DNA of 64,000 bases from Adenophora triphylla var. japonica. Lineage: Eukaryota > Streptophyta > Magnoliopsida > Asterales > Campanulaceae. A model generated the notes under the pieces. That model was not told the origin of the DNA, ran no database searches, and saw nothing but the letters and a program-made list of their open reading frames with translations. The translations under genes were made by a program, and so were the position numbers. The first letter of the stretch is position 1; each line of letters starts with the position of its first letter. Location: the NCBI GenBank assembly GCA_022495995.1, contig JAFEMH010000925.1, forward strand, positions 496,001-560,000. The letters are read 5' to 3'. Below, piece by piece: positions 22,631-34,990 of the stretch.

Positions 22631-24476
22631 AGCGGTTCGTATGATCGGCAACGTTAATTACAAAGAACATCATCACCTTCACGGAGCTCGACCTCCCAAA
22701 ATTTGGGATCGACCACAATGAGCCTCTCTACATAACAGCTCAACTGACGAGCGCCGTCTCCTCGAGTCTTCGTAGATGGGGGATCATCCATGAACGTCCT
22801 TCCATCCAAAATGATGGATTTGCTAGGGATCAAAGCAACCGATCTCAAACCCTCAACTCAGCAATCAAGGCATACGACTCAACGTCTCGCCCAGCCTTGG
22901 GAATAGCCACCTTGAACCTATGGTTCAGAAAGCAGATGGTCCCGACCGACTTCCAAGTCATCGACATCCCAATCACATTCACTGCCATCTTGGGATGCCC
23001 TTGGCTACACCAGATCAACGGGGTGGCATCCACCCTCCATCAGTGCGTAAATTTCGTCCAAGGAACAGATCTTACCATCATCTACGGTGATAGCATAGTC
23101 ACCGAAGGGACCGACACAAAAGGCATCCTGGTCTTAGAGATCAAACACGATAATGATGGCATGATGCTAACAGGGTTCACCATCGAAAGCCCAAAAGCCC
23201 AGGTGTGCCACATAGACCTGCCTTTGATTTGGGACAAGATCCCTCCCCCGATGAAAATGATGAAGCACATGAACTACATCCCGGGGCTTGGTTTGGGAAA
23301 ACGCCATCAGGGTACCCAACAAATCATCAACATCAAGGAACAGAATACCCTCCATGACCTGGGATACATTCCTACTCTCGAATACATTGCGGAAGACAAG
23401 CGAGCTGCATGGAAACGTTCTGCCAATGGCAAACGAGGCTTGCACGCAATATCCGAGCTCCGCCCTTACAGCTTCGACATGACCAAGTACTTCACGAAAA
23501 AGTATGACAACTTGAAGGAAGACACAGGAAAGAGAACAGAGCTGATCAGCGCCAAACAAAGCCGGCCGACATCCATGGACAAGCTCCAGCGGAACCTGGC
23601 AAGATTCAGAGGCCTTAAGCCAAATCCCGTCAGAAGAGCATTTCTTGACGCACCGCCTCTACCGGGACCCATGAAAACCACTATTCACAATGAATTTTGG
23701 TTTGGGAAAGCCCCCTCTTTGGCAGAAGAACTCGAAAAACTCTCTGTCAACACCCCTGCCCCCAACAAGCGGGACGAGTCTGCATTCGAGCTAGCAATGC
23801 CCAAGACAAAAGCGGAAGACTCTGCAGGCGATGCTTGGAACGAGCCCCTGCTCCACCCTGCTTCTTCAACGAAGAAATCGAGATTCCAGACCTAATCGAT
23901 TTTGTTTCTGATAACTCTATGATAGCCATGATCGGGAACGGTGACACCAAGCCTTTCAAACCCCGCCGCCTCCTATCAAGCTCATTGCCACTCAATAACT
24001 GGGCCACCTTCTCCGGACCCACCGCCAGCAAAAAGGACATGATCGAACGACTTGGTCTGACCACTCGAGTCCTAAAGTCCAGTGTCAAAACCCATCCTGA
24101 GTCCATTATCTTTGAATTTGAGTCTCTCGAGTCATCTGATGGCCTCACGCCAGAAGATTACGAACTCATTGCCAATAATGTATTCCCGTATGCTCTTAAT
24201 GAATGCTTCGATCTTTCCGAGTATCCTCTCATTGCATCTTTAACAACTGATAAATTAACTAACACACAAATAGTTAATAACGATTCACTTGATAAAGAAG
24301 CATACACATTAAACGAACAATACATTAAGCACATCTTTAAGCATGTTGTCAAACGAGAGAAAAACCGGGCCCAACCTGCCGAGGAGGTTTTAACCAAAGT
24401 GAATTTGGGAACTGCTGAAGAGCCAAAAGAGACGCAAGTCGGAAGTTTCTTACTCGCACAGAGCAAGACGCATTGA
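22631..24476 (+). pseudogene. Protease, G-patch and linker of element B pol
   Basis: The retropepsin-like segment includes VFVDGGSSMNVLPSKM (about 22765-22812), where DGG takes the place of the catalytic D-T/S-G, and AILGCPWLH (about 22987-23013). After the protease, about 23260-23310, comes YIPGLGLGKRHQG, a G-patch-type glycine motif. The linker is basic, then acidic, ending with DLSEYPLIASL, homologous to element A's linker. At least three frames are needed to read it (breaks near 22670, 22860 and 23850), so it is inactive. Confidence 0.65.
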
Positions 24477-27400
24477 TCGTGACCGCTCAAAGAATTCGTG
24501 GATATGTTCGCTGGTCTTACCGAGACATGCCCGGATTAGATCCAAACATTGTAGAACATCGGATCCCCTTGAATCCCGAGGCTAAGCCCATCAAGCAAAA
24601 GCTACGCCGAATCAAGCCAGAATGGTCTTTACAAGTCAAAGAAGAGATCGAAAAGATGCTCCGCGTCGGCTTCATCAGGGTAATCGAGTACCCCACATGG
24701 CTCTCCAACATAGTCACGGTCACCAAGGCCAACAAAAAAGTGCGCTGCTGTGTGGACTTCCGAGATCTTAACAAAGCAAGTCCCAAGGACGATTTCCCAC
24801 TACCAAACATCGACATGTTGGTAGACACTACAGCTAATTTGGAAGTCAAGTCCTTCGTCGACGGGTTTGCCGGCTACAATCAAATCAAGATGGCCGAAGA
24901 AGATCAAGAAAAGACAAACTTTCACAACCCCTGGGAACCTATCAAGCACACGATGCCGTTCGACTAAAGAAACGCTCGGCTACTCTATCAACGGGCAAAG
25001 AACCGCCCTCTTCCACGACGATCCACAAGGAGATCGAAGTGTACGTTGATGACATGATCATCCACTCAAAGGGATCAGGTGGACAACACCTCACAAACTT
25101 GAGGAAGTTCTTCAATTGCCTCCGGAAACACTCAATGAGGTTAAACCCTATCAAATGCACATTTGGGGTCAGCCGAGGCAAAGTCTTGGGATACATGGTC
25201 ACCGAGTGAGGCATCGAGGTTGATCCTCAAAAGATCAAGGACATCATCGAAATGAGACCACCGTAAACTCAAACAGAGGTGAAAATCTTCATGGGCCGCC
25301 CGTGAGATATCACCAAGCTTTCGTCAATCAATTGACCTCCATGTGCGAGCCAATCTTCAAACTAATGAAGAAGAACGCCGACGTTGAATGGAATTCAGAA
25401 TGCCAAGACGCCTTTGAAGAAATAAAGGCGTACCTTGTGAGTCCTCCGATTCTCTGTCCTCCCCATGAGGAGAAGCCATTGTTGCTATACCTAACTGTGA
25501 CCGACACCGCAGCTTGAGCCATGCTCGTCAAGAAAAGAAAGAGTCACGAGTCGAGAACGCCATCTACTTCGTTAGTCGAAAGTTTCAAGGCAGCGAACTC
25601 AACTACTCAGCCCTCGAGAAAACCTGCGCAGCTCTAGTATGGGTCGTCGGAAAATTGCGGCACTACATGCAGTCACACACGGTGCACTTGGTTTCCAAAA
25701 TGGACCCAGTCAAATACCTCTTCGACAAGCCATCTCTGTCAATGAGGCTCGCCAAATGGTCTTTCTTCTTAGCGGAATTTGACATCAAGTACGTGAACCA
25801 AAAGTCAATCAAGGGACGGGCAATGGCCGAACAACTGGCTGACTTCCCAACCGACGAGGCTCGAGGCCCCGAACCATAATTCCCAGACGAGGGAATCTTC
25901 GCACTCGAAGACGAAAATCGATGGCAACTGTTCTTCGATGGAGCAGCCAACAAAAAAGGAAACGGCATCGGTATGCTCTTGGTCGATCCCAAGGACGAGC
26001 ACACCCCGATCACCATAAAACTCAATTTCGAGGTAACCAACAATGCCGCCGAATCACGGCTCGCGCGCCGCCGGACTACAGCCGAACTCGAAAGGAATGT
26101 CCAAACTAGAGGCTCTATGGGACTCACCGATCATCAACCAAGTTTCCAACAAATGGAAAACCATAGACCCAGGCTTGCAAAAATACCACGCCTGCATGGA
26201 AGACCTCGTCACACAATTCGAAGAGGTCACCTTCCACTACTTGCCGAGAGACCGAAACCGCTTGCACGCCTTAACCACCTTGGCTTCACTCGTGGAAATC
26301 CCCGAGGGAAAAGCAATCAAGCCCTTCAAAGCTCTGACGAAAGGAAATTCCCGCCACCGTTGCGAGATCGAACCAGAGCCTAAGCCCATCAATGAGCCAT
26401 GGTACAATCAGATCTTCCAATACCTCAAGAACGGGGAAACCGCCTTCATGAACGAAGAAGGCCAACACAGGGAAGGAGTCAAAGCCAAGAGCATCATGGC
26501 CCTAAAATGCTTCGCCTCTCACTTTGTCATCCTTGGGGACATGCTGTACAAGAAACGTTACCAAGGACCACTCCTACACTGCATCAGCCAGGAAGAAGCA
26601 AACAAGCTCATGAGCGAAGTCCACAATGGGGCTTGCGGTCCCCACATGAACGCCAGAGCCCTGATGCAAATCATTCTCAGGATGGGCTACTACTGGATCT
26701 CCACGGAGGCAGACTGCATCCACTTTGTCCGAAGTTCCAACAAGTGTCAACGGTTCTCCAACCTCAATCACCTACCCCCTCACGACCTCTACTGCATGAC
26801 TACGCCCTGGCCCTTCGCAACTTGGGAAATTGACGTCATCGGGAAAATCGCTCCACCGGGCAGCAACGGTCACGAGTTCATCTTAGTAGCCATCGACTAC
26901 TTCACCAAATGGGTCGAAGCCAAGTCTTACAAGGTGCTCACCTCCAAGAAAGTCACGCATTTCCTCAAGGAAAACGTCATCTGCCGATACGGCATCCCGC
27001 ACGAGGTCATATCAGACAACGGCTCATACTTCGAAGGGGAATGCGACAGGCTGCTGGCCGAATTCAAGATCACACGCCACAAGTCTTCTCCCTACCGGCC
27101 ACAAACAAATGGCGCCGTAGAAGCAGCAAACAAGACTCTCGAACGGATCATCCGAAAAATGACCACCCGAGGACGAGATTGGCCCGAGAAGCTGCACCTT
27201 GCGCTTTGGGGCTACCGAACATCAGTCAGAACGGCCACGGGAGAAACTCCATTCGCCCTGACATACGGGATGGAAGCAGTCCTCCCCATTGAATTGGAAA
27301 TTCCCTCACTCCGAGTGCTGATGGAAAATGACATCAACGAAGTCGAATGGCTCCGAAGCCGACACGACGAATTGGCTCTGCTAGACGAGCGACGACTAAG

Positions 27401-27670
27401 GCCATGGAACACGTCCGAGCCTACCAAAGCAGGATGGCGAGAGCTTTCGACAAGAAAGTCAAGTCCCGAGACATGAGGGAAGGCGATCTGGTACTCAAAG
27501 AAAAGCCTCCCACTCGAACCAACCCACTGGGAAAATGGAAACCAATATGGATCGGCCCTTTTGTGGTTCAAAAGATCTTCTCCGGAGGTGCCATGAAGCT
27601 GACAGACCTAGTTGGCAATCCCTTCATGAATCCAGTCAATGGAAGCAAACTCCGCAGATACTTTGCCTAA
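24473..27670 (+). pseudogene. Pol of element B: RT, RNase H, second RNase H, integrase
   Basis: RT spans about 24510-25300 with the YVDD box near 25045. It is broken after 24967 by a small deletion and further stops. Ty3 RNase H is at about 25460-25880 and the archaeal-type RNase H (FFDGAANKKG) at about 25930-26290, both frameshifted. Integrase (about 26580-27670) is the best preserved part. It shows all three core residues in one frame (AIDYF, ISDNG, GAVEAANK), but its zinc finger has SSNKCQ where element A has ACEKCQ, so one metal-binding Cys is lost. A frameshift at about 27400 precedes the tail ending KLRRYFA at 27670. Confidence 0.9.
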
Positions 27671-28444
27671 AGAAGAACAATCGTGCATCTCTTGGCACTC
27701 CATGTAGTGTCGAACTACGCAGACCAGATCCCTCTAGTCCGGGGGAACGTAGGCAACCTTAATTGGTCCGGTCTAAAAACACACAAAAAAGTCAAAAGTT
27801 TGAATGTCAACCAAAGACCTCCATCAAGCTATGCACTTTTCAAGAGCACGCCCCCAACGTCACCTTGACCAAGTCAAACAACGGCGGCAACATCAAAGGA
27901 CATCAAAAGTCACTCAGCATCAAACGACTGACCCATATCTGCTTCCAAGCGAGGGGCTTGTCTTCGCCCTCACGCGCTTCAAAAAAAAAAGAGCTCGAGC
28001 AAGGGCTCACAAAAAAAAAATAATAAAAAAAAAGCTCAAACAGAAGCTGCAAAAATGAGGTCAAGAGCCCGACGCCAACAAGAGGCAAGGAAGCTACGGA
28101 AAAGACCGTCAAAACGACTTGTCAAGGGATCATCCAACCTCCCATCCAAACACAAAAGCCCAAGCAAAAGGGATTGCCGTCAAGGCCCAGGCTGCTTCAG
28201 TCCGCAAATACAACAGAAAGGTCCAAAGCTGGACGCCGCCAAGGTTCACAAAAGAAACAAAAAGCGAACAAGAGATCTTGCGTCTTAACAAAGCTTTAAA
28301 AGTAAATCACAAATCACTAACGATTACAACATTTCTTGATGAGTTCAAGCACGGTCTACTCTCAAGTTCACAACATGCTAAAAGACAGCTTAATACATTT
28401 AACAAATAATGTGTTTGCAATGCAATGAATGGATACCTAGGAGG
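27671..28444 (+). other. Post-pol spacer of element B
   Basis: Contains GAACTACG...GGGGGAACGTAGGCAACC (27706-27760), homologous to the block after pol in element A. Poly(A)-rich stretches follow near 27980-28040, then low-complexity sequence. The end matches the element A spacer phrase CTTGATGAGTTCAAGCACGG (28337-28356 here and 5279-5298 in A). No gene is seen. Confidence 0.6.
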
Positions 28445-29972
28445 TCATTCCGCGCTATCTGCGCTTGTCCCCTCGCCATTCTTCCCTTTCTTCCCTCGTC
28501 CCCGGCGAGTCTTCTTTCGCTCCACGCGAGCCAACTCTCGCGTCTCTCGCCCGAGATTAGGGGTCCTCCCCGTAGAGTCAAACAATCCAAGCAGCTCTCG
28601 TGGCTTCATTCGCCCGTGCTTCGGCTCGGATCTCCTCCCCGCGAGCCCGCAAAAGAGGACCTCTCTCCGTCGGCCGGTCAACTCTAGTCTCGTAGTCAAA
28701 CAAAGTGTCTCCCCGTCACATCCCGAGGGTCGACTGTGCTTCGGCACTCCTAAGGCAATAGCTACTACGGCAATCGGGCCCTGCAATCGCTTCCACGCCG
28801 CTTCCCCAAAGCCACTGGGACTGCCCGACACGCCGCTCGTACAAAGCCAGGTACTCGGGTTGTCAATACGACACTCTCCCGACGCCTAAGGAGCACCACA
28901 GAGGGAAAGCGGAATACTTCCATACCCTCGTAAAATACGTAAGAGCACCGGTGCGGCCATACAAAGAGGAGCTACCTCTCAGCCGCAAGGTCATCCCAAC
29001 CCAACAAAGGCTCTCGCTTCATCCCAAACCGCCGGGAAACAAGCGACGGAATATAGAAGGAGGACCAAGACAAACCCGGAACTTCGACAACATAGGACCC
29101 TTCCCCGCAAGGCCCTCCTAGTCTCGATCCCCAGCCAAGGCGGAACCCACCAATGGATCCGATGAGTACCAAGCCGTGCCATCCATCTCTCCCAAAGCGG
29201 ATCGATCCATATCCAACACAAGAGGTCGCCGAGCAAATGACCATGGGCTAAACCACGTCTGAGCTCGAAAGCATGGCCTCAAGTCTCTCTCGCAGCCTAT
29301 AAGTTGAGCAGCGGGGCTTCCTCTCTCATGAACGGATCCCTGGGCCGCGACGGTCAATACCATGAAGAGTCTCCCCAAAGACTAACGGGACAATATCCTC
29401 TCCACTTCCGCAAAGTGCCCAACCACGTCTAGCAAAGCGCCATCGCAAACCCCAAGGGAGCTGACCATGAAGAGCGATGCTATCACGCACAAGGCAAACG
29501 CATCCCAGGAGACATCACTCTCATCATCAACCATGAACCGCTCCGGCAGCGCAGAAATGTCAATATGACCCGAATCAAGGATCATGCCCTACACTTCTCC
29601 CAACGAAGTCCGAAGAAAGCCTGCAAGCTTCACGCTCACGGCAGCACTACCAATCAAAGGAAGCGAGATGGCCTCCACCTCCGGTCCTCCAATCAAAGCC
29701 CAAAAATCCTCGAAGGTGGGCACCATTTCATTGTAGGAGAAGCAATACACATGCCTCCTAACATCCCAGAACTTCGCGGCAGCCCGCAACAAATCCCAAT
29801 CAGGAACCAACTCCTTAAGAGACCAAATCGAGAAAAGTCGAAACCTTACCTCGAAAGCCCGCCTCTGATGCCTCATAAAGTGTCGCATCCACATTTTCAG
29901 CCGCTCAAGGAAGAGTGCTTGCCGCTCCTGCGAAAGCCTTGGCAAAATTCTTGGAACGTACGAAGAATCCAT
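28445..29972 (-). pseudogene. Antisense gene aORF1 of element B (DUF7745-like)
   Basis: The likely start is the ATG at 29972, matching the N-terminus of aORF1-A, although the frame is open upstream to 30065. It shares WDLLRAAAKFWDV and CFSYNEMV with the A copy, followed by DFWALIGGPEVEA, and ends with the same KKTRRGRGK-rich tail and TGA at 28445. Frames change near 29585, 29380, 29244 and 28830, so it is a pseudogene. Two palindromic motifs lie 119-165 bp upstream with AATAAAT between them and the start. Divergence from A, with conservation of order, core and tail, points to an inherited module and not a recent copy. Confidence 0.7.
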
Positions 29973-30090
29973 GGCAAAAATGGAGGTTCCTACAGAAAAT
30001 GGGGAAGAAAGCTCGAAATGGCTGCAAATGGGGAGTGGGGAAAGTCCAGACATCCGAGAGAACATTTATTTCCTCCCCAAAAGCAAAGCC

Positions 30091-30136
30091 GGTCCGTACG
30101 GACCTCTTTGCATGCTAGGTCTCGACCGTACGGACC
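30091..30136. promoter_or_regulatory. Paired palindromic motif upstream of aORF1-B
   Basis: GGTCCGTACGGACC at 30091-30104 and GACCGTACGGACC at 30124-30136 start 33 bp apart; both are followed by TCTTTGC on the plus strand. On the minus strand AATAAAT (about 30065-30071) is immediately downstream. Confidence 0.65.
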
Positions 30137-30456
30137 TCTTTGCAACCAGGAACCACTTCCCCAAAGAAACAAGATAACAACCACCGACCCCAAATAGACC
30201 TTGCTCCAAACCGCCCAAACTCGGCCAAAGCCATTCCCTAAGCAAGCATACACTACCCACAAACGCACTCCCACTCTCACGTGGCATGCACAAAAAATAA
30301 TAGCAACAATTCCTAAGACAATTTCTGGAACCACAAAGACACATTACATCTTAGAATAAAATACTTTTGCAATACAAATGCGAATGTTTTATTACATGTA
30401 CATAAATGTCTCTGTTGCTAAAAAAGGGATATGGAAAGAGGGAAAGCAAATGAACC

Positions 30457-33380
30457 CTAGTCCGACTCCTCAAGATCATCATCATCATCAACGTCCTCAA
30501 GCGAGAAGTCGGGCATCCCGAAAACTCGCTACACACCTCGTCGCCGAAATACCGGACCTCCCCTGGTAGGTACTCGAGATACTCTAAGGTTCGAAACCGA
30601 CAAAAGGGTCGAAATAGGCATGCTCGACGAACCCTCACCCCGCGCATCCTGGGCGAGGAAAGAACCGATGAAGGGTCTCGCGGCCTCCGAGCTCCCGAGG
30701 ACGCCCCGCATCCATGCTATGCAGCCCCGCGAAGGTCCTCTCCCGCTGTGGCTTCGGCTCGCTCTCGGTGGAGGAACATCCACGTAATGCCTCAAGGCAC
30801 GGCCGTACGCCGCACACATTGCGAAGACCGGCAAGACAAAGCCTTCGGGACGCCATCTTCTTCGCGAAGGACCGCATCGCCACATAACGGCGGGTCGCGC
30901 ATGTCATAGGCTCTCCCGAACCCGCACAAGCAAGCGCCAAAGAAACGCTCAAAGAATACAAATATACTCAACAAAAAGAGAAAAATACGTAAAAGATGCC
31001 AAGATGGAAAAGAGTAAGCACACTCACCGCATGTCAGATCCACTCTTGAGGCAAGCAGAGCTCGCCTGTGGACCCGGCATACGTACACCCTCCTCCTAGA
31101 TGAATCCCCACGGACATATGTAAAATCCGGCCTGTGCACCGGAACCTCTGGGACCCCGCGGACCAGCCTCTCCCTCTCCTCGCCAACACCTACGGCGTCC
31201 TCAACTTCCTCCTCACGAAGGCCCCATACTCCTCTCGATACAAAACTCATAGGCACTCACGCCGCCCAAATACCTCTCAAACTCCAAGCACGTCCATATC
31301 CCGGAATCCAACATCCCAAAAGGCGGGTCCTCGCAGCCAAGGGAAGTATACCCTGCCATGCCGCCAAAAGACTCTCTCCCAAGTACATGACGTCGCAGTC
31401 GTGCCCCGCAAAGATCTTCCTCTCGCGCCATTGCCACCACAAAGAGCTCCCTCAAAATCGTCGCCCTCATATCAAGCCTGGGCATGTAACGAACGCTCCT
31501 CCGGCTATTCTCCCTGCATGCGCCTGCACCTCCCCGTAGGTAATGGTGAGCTTCCCCCTGCTGGTCCTCCTCCTCCTCGCCGGGCGAGCCCATCCTAACA
31601 TGGCAGGATAGGCCGCTATGGCCCCAGGATCTCTATCCCACGGGAAGCACTGGAAGACCTCATAGAACCACACATGTGACAAAAGCGAAAAAGGTTCAGT
31701 GCAAAAGAAAATGGAGAAATGACAGGTTGCTAATCAAAAGCAGCAATAAACTCATACCTCCAAAGCAAAATCAAAACATGCCAAGGAACTGGCTACGCCC
31801 CGGCTAAACCGGTCCAAAGAGAAGTAAAGCTCGGCCAGGCCCGCCTCGCCCCAAGCTATATCACAGAACCTCTCCAAATCAATCAAGCTCTCAAGCAGAG
31901 CAAAAGGAGCCGTGGTCACGTGGTTCGAGAACAAAGTCTCAAAAAGGGCAAACCACAGAAAGGAGCACGCCAGCTGCTCCGCCGTCACCTGGCCGGTACC
32001 CCGACAATAGGCCCCAATACTGGCCATAATCCTCATCTCCACATCGCCAGACAAAGATCCCTGTGCCCCTCGCGAGGAAGAGGCGCAAAGCCCAAAGCCT
32101 CGCCCAACACATCCTCGCCTATCCTATCCCTCCACCGCACCGGCCCTCCTTCAAGGAAAGCTCCAGCGATAGCAGCAAAATCGGTGGGCGTCACCGTCAC
32201 CTCACCCCAGCTCAGATGGAAGGTGTGGGTAGTATCCCACCAATACTCAGATAGGCCTAGGAAGATGCTCTTGTTCTTCCTCGTGTCGGAAACCCCGGCC
32301 AAGTTCTCCACGAACACGCCCAGGCCAGAAGCATAGACCAGCCTCCTAGGGCTCGGCCCGCCATCCACAGAGATATCCGGCATCTGCTGCCACAACTCAA
32401 CTACAGCCTCGAGCGATCCCCGAGTCTTCATCTTTTTGGCTTTCCCAGCCAAAAGCCCCTCATCCTGCAGGTAAACACAGCAAAGGTACGTCAGTCACAG
32501 TACTTAATACCAAAGCATATATAAAAAAAAGGGTCCGTCACAAAACACGGCATGCATTACACATACTTTTCACATGTAACCCGTCACAAAACACGGCACA
32601 CATTACTTTCACATGCAACCCGTCACAAAACACGGCATGCATTGCACATAATTTTCCCCATGCAGCCCGTCACAAAACACGGCACACACTGTACAAATTT
32701 TCTCAACAGAGGGATTGAGCCCTACACAACACATTTTCAAAAGACCCGTCACAAAACACGGCACATATCGCACATATTTTCCCCACAAAGTCCGTCATCA
32801 AAAACACGGCACACACTGCATAACACATTTTCAAACAGAAAAGTCCGTCCCTACACGGCACATACTTTTAGACAAAGCCCGTCACAAAACACGGCACATG
32901 TCACATTTTTCACAAGACTTGTCCCTACATGACAATTTTTCTCACAATGTACATACAAAATAGCATAAGGTACAAAACACCAAAGCATGCATTTTCAAAG
33001 AGAGGCACTTTATTTTACAAATAAGAGCTAATCTACACATTTTTGCACAAAAATCACATACCCACAATGTTTACATGCTCAACTTCAACAATTCATCAAG
33101 AATTTCACAAAAAAAGCATGGCAAATAACAAAAGCCCCAAACATGCGAAAAACTAAAACCTAGTTCTAGCATTCAAAAATTCAAGCAAGAAATCAAGACT
33201 AAATTGATTTCTTACCTCCCCGGCGTTCCTAACTCGCCGATTATGCACCTCCGGATTCGAGTACAACACATCCGGATTCTTCGAAGAAGGCACGAAGGAG
33301 ATCCAATTTCTTTGAAGCTCCATCCTTTGCTCGATCACATCTCGACTCCGTTGACGACGCCCCTCCGATCCTTCCGCCAT
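30457..33380 (-). pseudogene. Antisense gene aORF2 of element B: plant mobile domain protein
   Basis: Exon 1 (33380-33216, starting MAEGSEG) ends at donor GAG|GTAAGA. Exon 2 (32464-31758) starts at acceptor TGCAG|G and holds the PMD core: WWDTTHTFHLSWGEVTVTP and WGEAGLAELYFSLD. Its donor is GAG|GTATGAG. The next exon continues with VWFYEVFQCFPWDRD, the family's W-E-F-P region. Later parts correspond to aORF2-A exons 3-4 and end in an acidic tail (DDDDDLEESD) with TAG at 30457. Frameshifts near 32050, 31600 and 31250 break it, and the third acceptor appears to have lost its AG. Intron positions match element A. Confidence 0.7.
32540..32960 (+). repeat. CCGTCACAAAACACGGCA tandem array within intron 1 of aORF2-B
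   Basis: The phrase CCCGTCACAAAACACGGCA, or a shortened form, recurs about nine times at irregular 30-60 bp intervals. It falls between the exon 1 donor and exon 2 acceptor, so it is an intronic expansion. The phrase is itself imperfectly palindromic (CCGT...ACGG). Confidence 0.75.
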
Positions 33381-33538
33381 CAAGAAGCAATTCAAGCTAA
33401 GAAAATGAGGAAATTTGGACAACAATGGAGTTTTTCTCCTTCTCTCTCTCTCTGGTTCACGCACGGGAAGAAGAAGAAATGGGAAGAGCCTCGGCATTTA
33501 AACCCAGTCAAAATCTGGGAACTGTAAAATTCAACATT

Positions 33539-33583
33539 GGTCCGTACGGACCTCTTTACATTCCAGGTTGGTCCGTACGGAAC
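33539..33583. promoter_or_regulatory. Paired palindromic motif upstream of aORF2-B
   Basis: GGTCCGTACGGACC at 33539-33552 and a one-mismatch copy (GGTCCGTACGGAAC) at 33570-33583 start 31 bp apart. TTTAAAT on the minus strand (about 33496-33502) lies between them and the start codon at 33380. Confidence 0.65.
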
Positions 33584-33689
33584 TCTTTGCAACGAAGGGC
33601 CAAATTACTTTTCTGCCCTTATAATCTTTGCCCCTGGCTGTCCAAAGGCCTAGTTCAGCAGATTCTATGCAGATTGGTCCTTAACCCAT

Positions 33690-34870
33690 CAACGTAAGCA
33701 CCGTCCGTCAGTGTAAGTCCTGATTTCGCCCACTAAACGGCAACGCAAGCACCGGCCATCATCGTAAGCCCGAATTTCGCCCACTAAACGGCAACGCAAC
33801 CACCGGCCATCATCAAGAGCCCGGACCTCGCCCACTAAACGGTGAAACAAGCGCAAGAAGGAGCCCGCACCTCCAAGTACAAATATCAAGGCACAAAAGC
33901 CTCCAAAACGCTCAACGGCAACGCAAGCAAAGTAAGCCCGAGCTCCTTCCCCAGCAAGTCAAAAGGGAATCCTTGCAAACCCGTACAAGACCGCATATCC
34001 CCATACACCGGCCGTCATCGTAAGCCCGGACTTCGCCCACTAAACGGCAACTCAAGCACCGACCATCAAAGTAAGCCCGAAGTCACCTTCTCAGTAGAAA
34101 AAGCCCCTACAAGGCCACAATAATCCCCAACGGATCAACATCGGCAATCAGAGTAAGTCCAACCTTCTCCCCAGCGGACAAAGCATGAGGTATCTACACC
34201 TCTCACCAATCAAAGCACAAGGCAGCCACGCCTCCGCAAACCGCAGTCAGAAGACGATTCAAGTCCTCATACGTGACACAACCGCAGCCAGAAGACAATT
34301 CAAGTCCTCACGCATGGCACAACCACTGTCAGAAGACGAATCAAGTCCTCACGCATGACACAACCGCAGTCAGAAGACGAATCAAGTCCTCATACATGAC
34401 ATATCTCCAGCCCGAAAGGCTTTAAACCACTCGGTCCGGAAGACCGTATAAACCTCCCACATCACTATCTCCAGCCCGGAAGGCTTTAAACCACTCGGTC
34501 CGAAAGACCGTATAAACCTCCCAAATCACTATCTCCAGCCCAGAAGGCTTTAAATCACTCGGTCCGGAAGACAGTATAAACCTCCCAAATTACTATCTTC
34601 GGTCCAGAAGGCCTTAAACCACCCGATTCGGAAAATCGTAAAATTTCCATCTTAGGACGCCACCACGTCCTCACAATCGACCTCGGCGGTCACCACATCT
34701 TAGGACGCCACCACGTCCTCACAGTCGACCTCGGCGGTCACACCACAAACCATCTTCTCGTAAGATTAACCGTCTTCTCGTAAGATTACCCATCTTCTAG
34801 TAAGATTGCACATCTCAAGATGCCACCACATCCTCATAGTCGACCTCGGCGGTCACACGACACTTCAGGG
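33690..34870 (+). repeat. Mosaic of four short tandem arrays
   Basis: Successive families are units with CGCCCACTAAACGGCAACG and CACCGGCCATCATCGTAAG (33690-34080); units with CAGAAGACGAATCAAGTCCTC (34250-34400); units of about 64 bp with ATCTCCAGCCCGGAAGGC and CACTCGGTCCGGAAGACC (34400-34630); and units with GGACGCCACCACGTCCTCAC (34650-34870). Each family grades into the next. No coding function is likely. Confidence 0.8.
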
Positions 34871-34990
34871 CACCACCACGCCCGCATACACTCACAATTT
34901 CACGATCTCTGAACTACGACTAGGCTTGATTCCCGCCAGGGATACGTAGGAATCCTATCACAGGGTCCAGCCACCGACCTCTGCGGTCAC

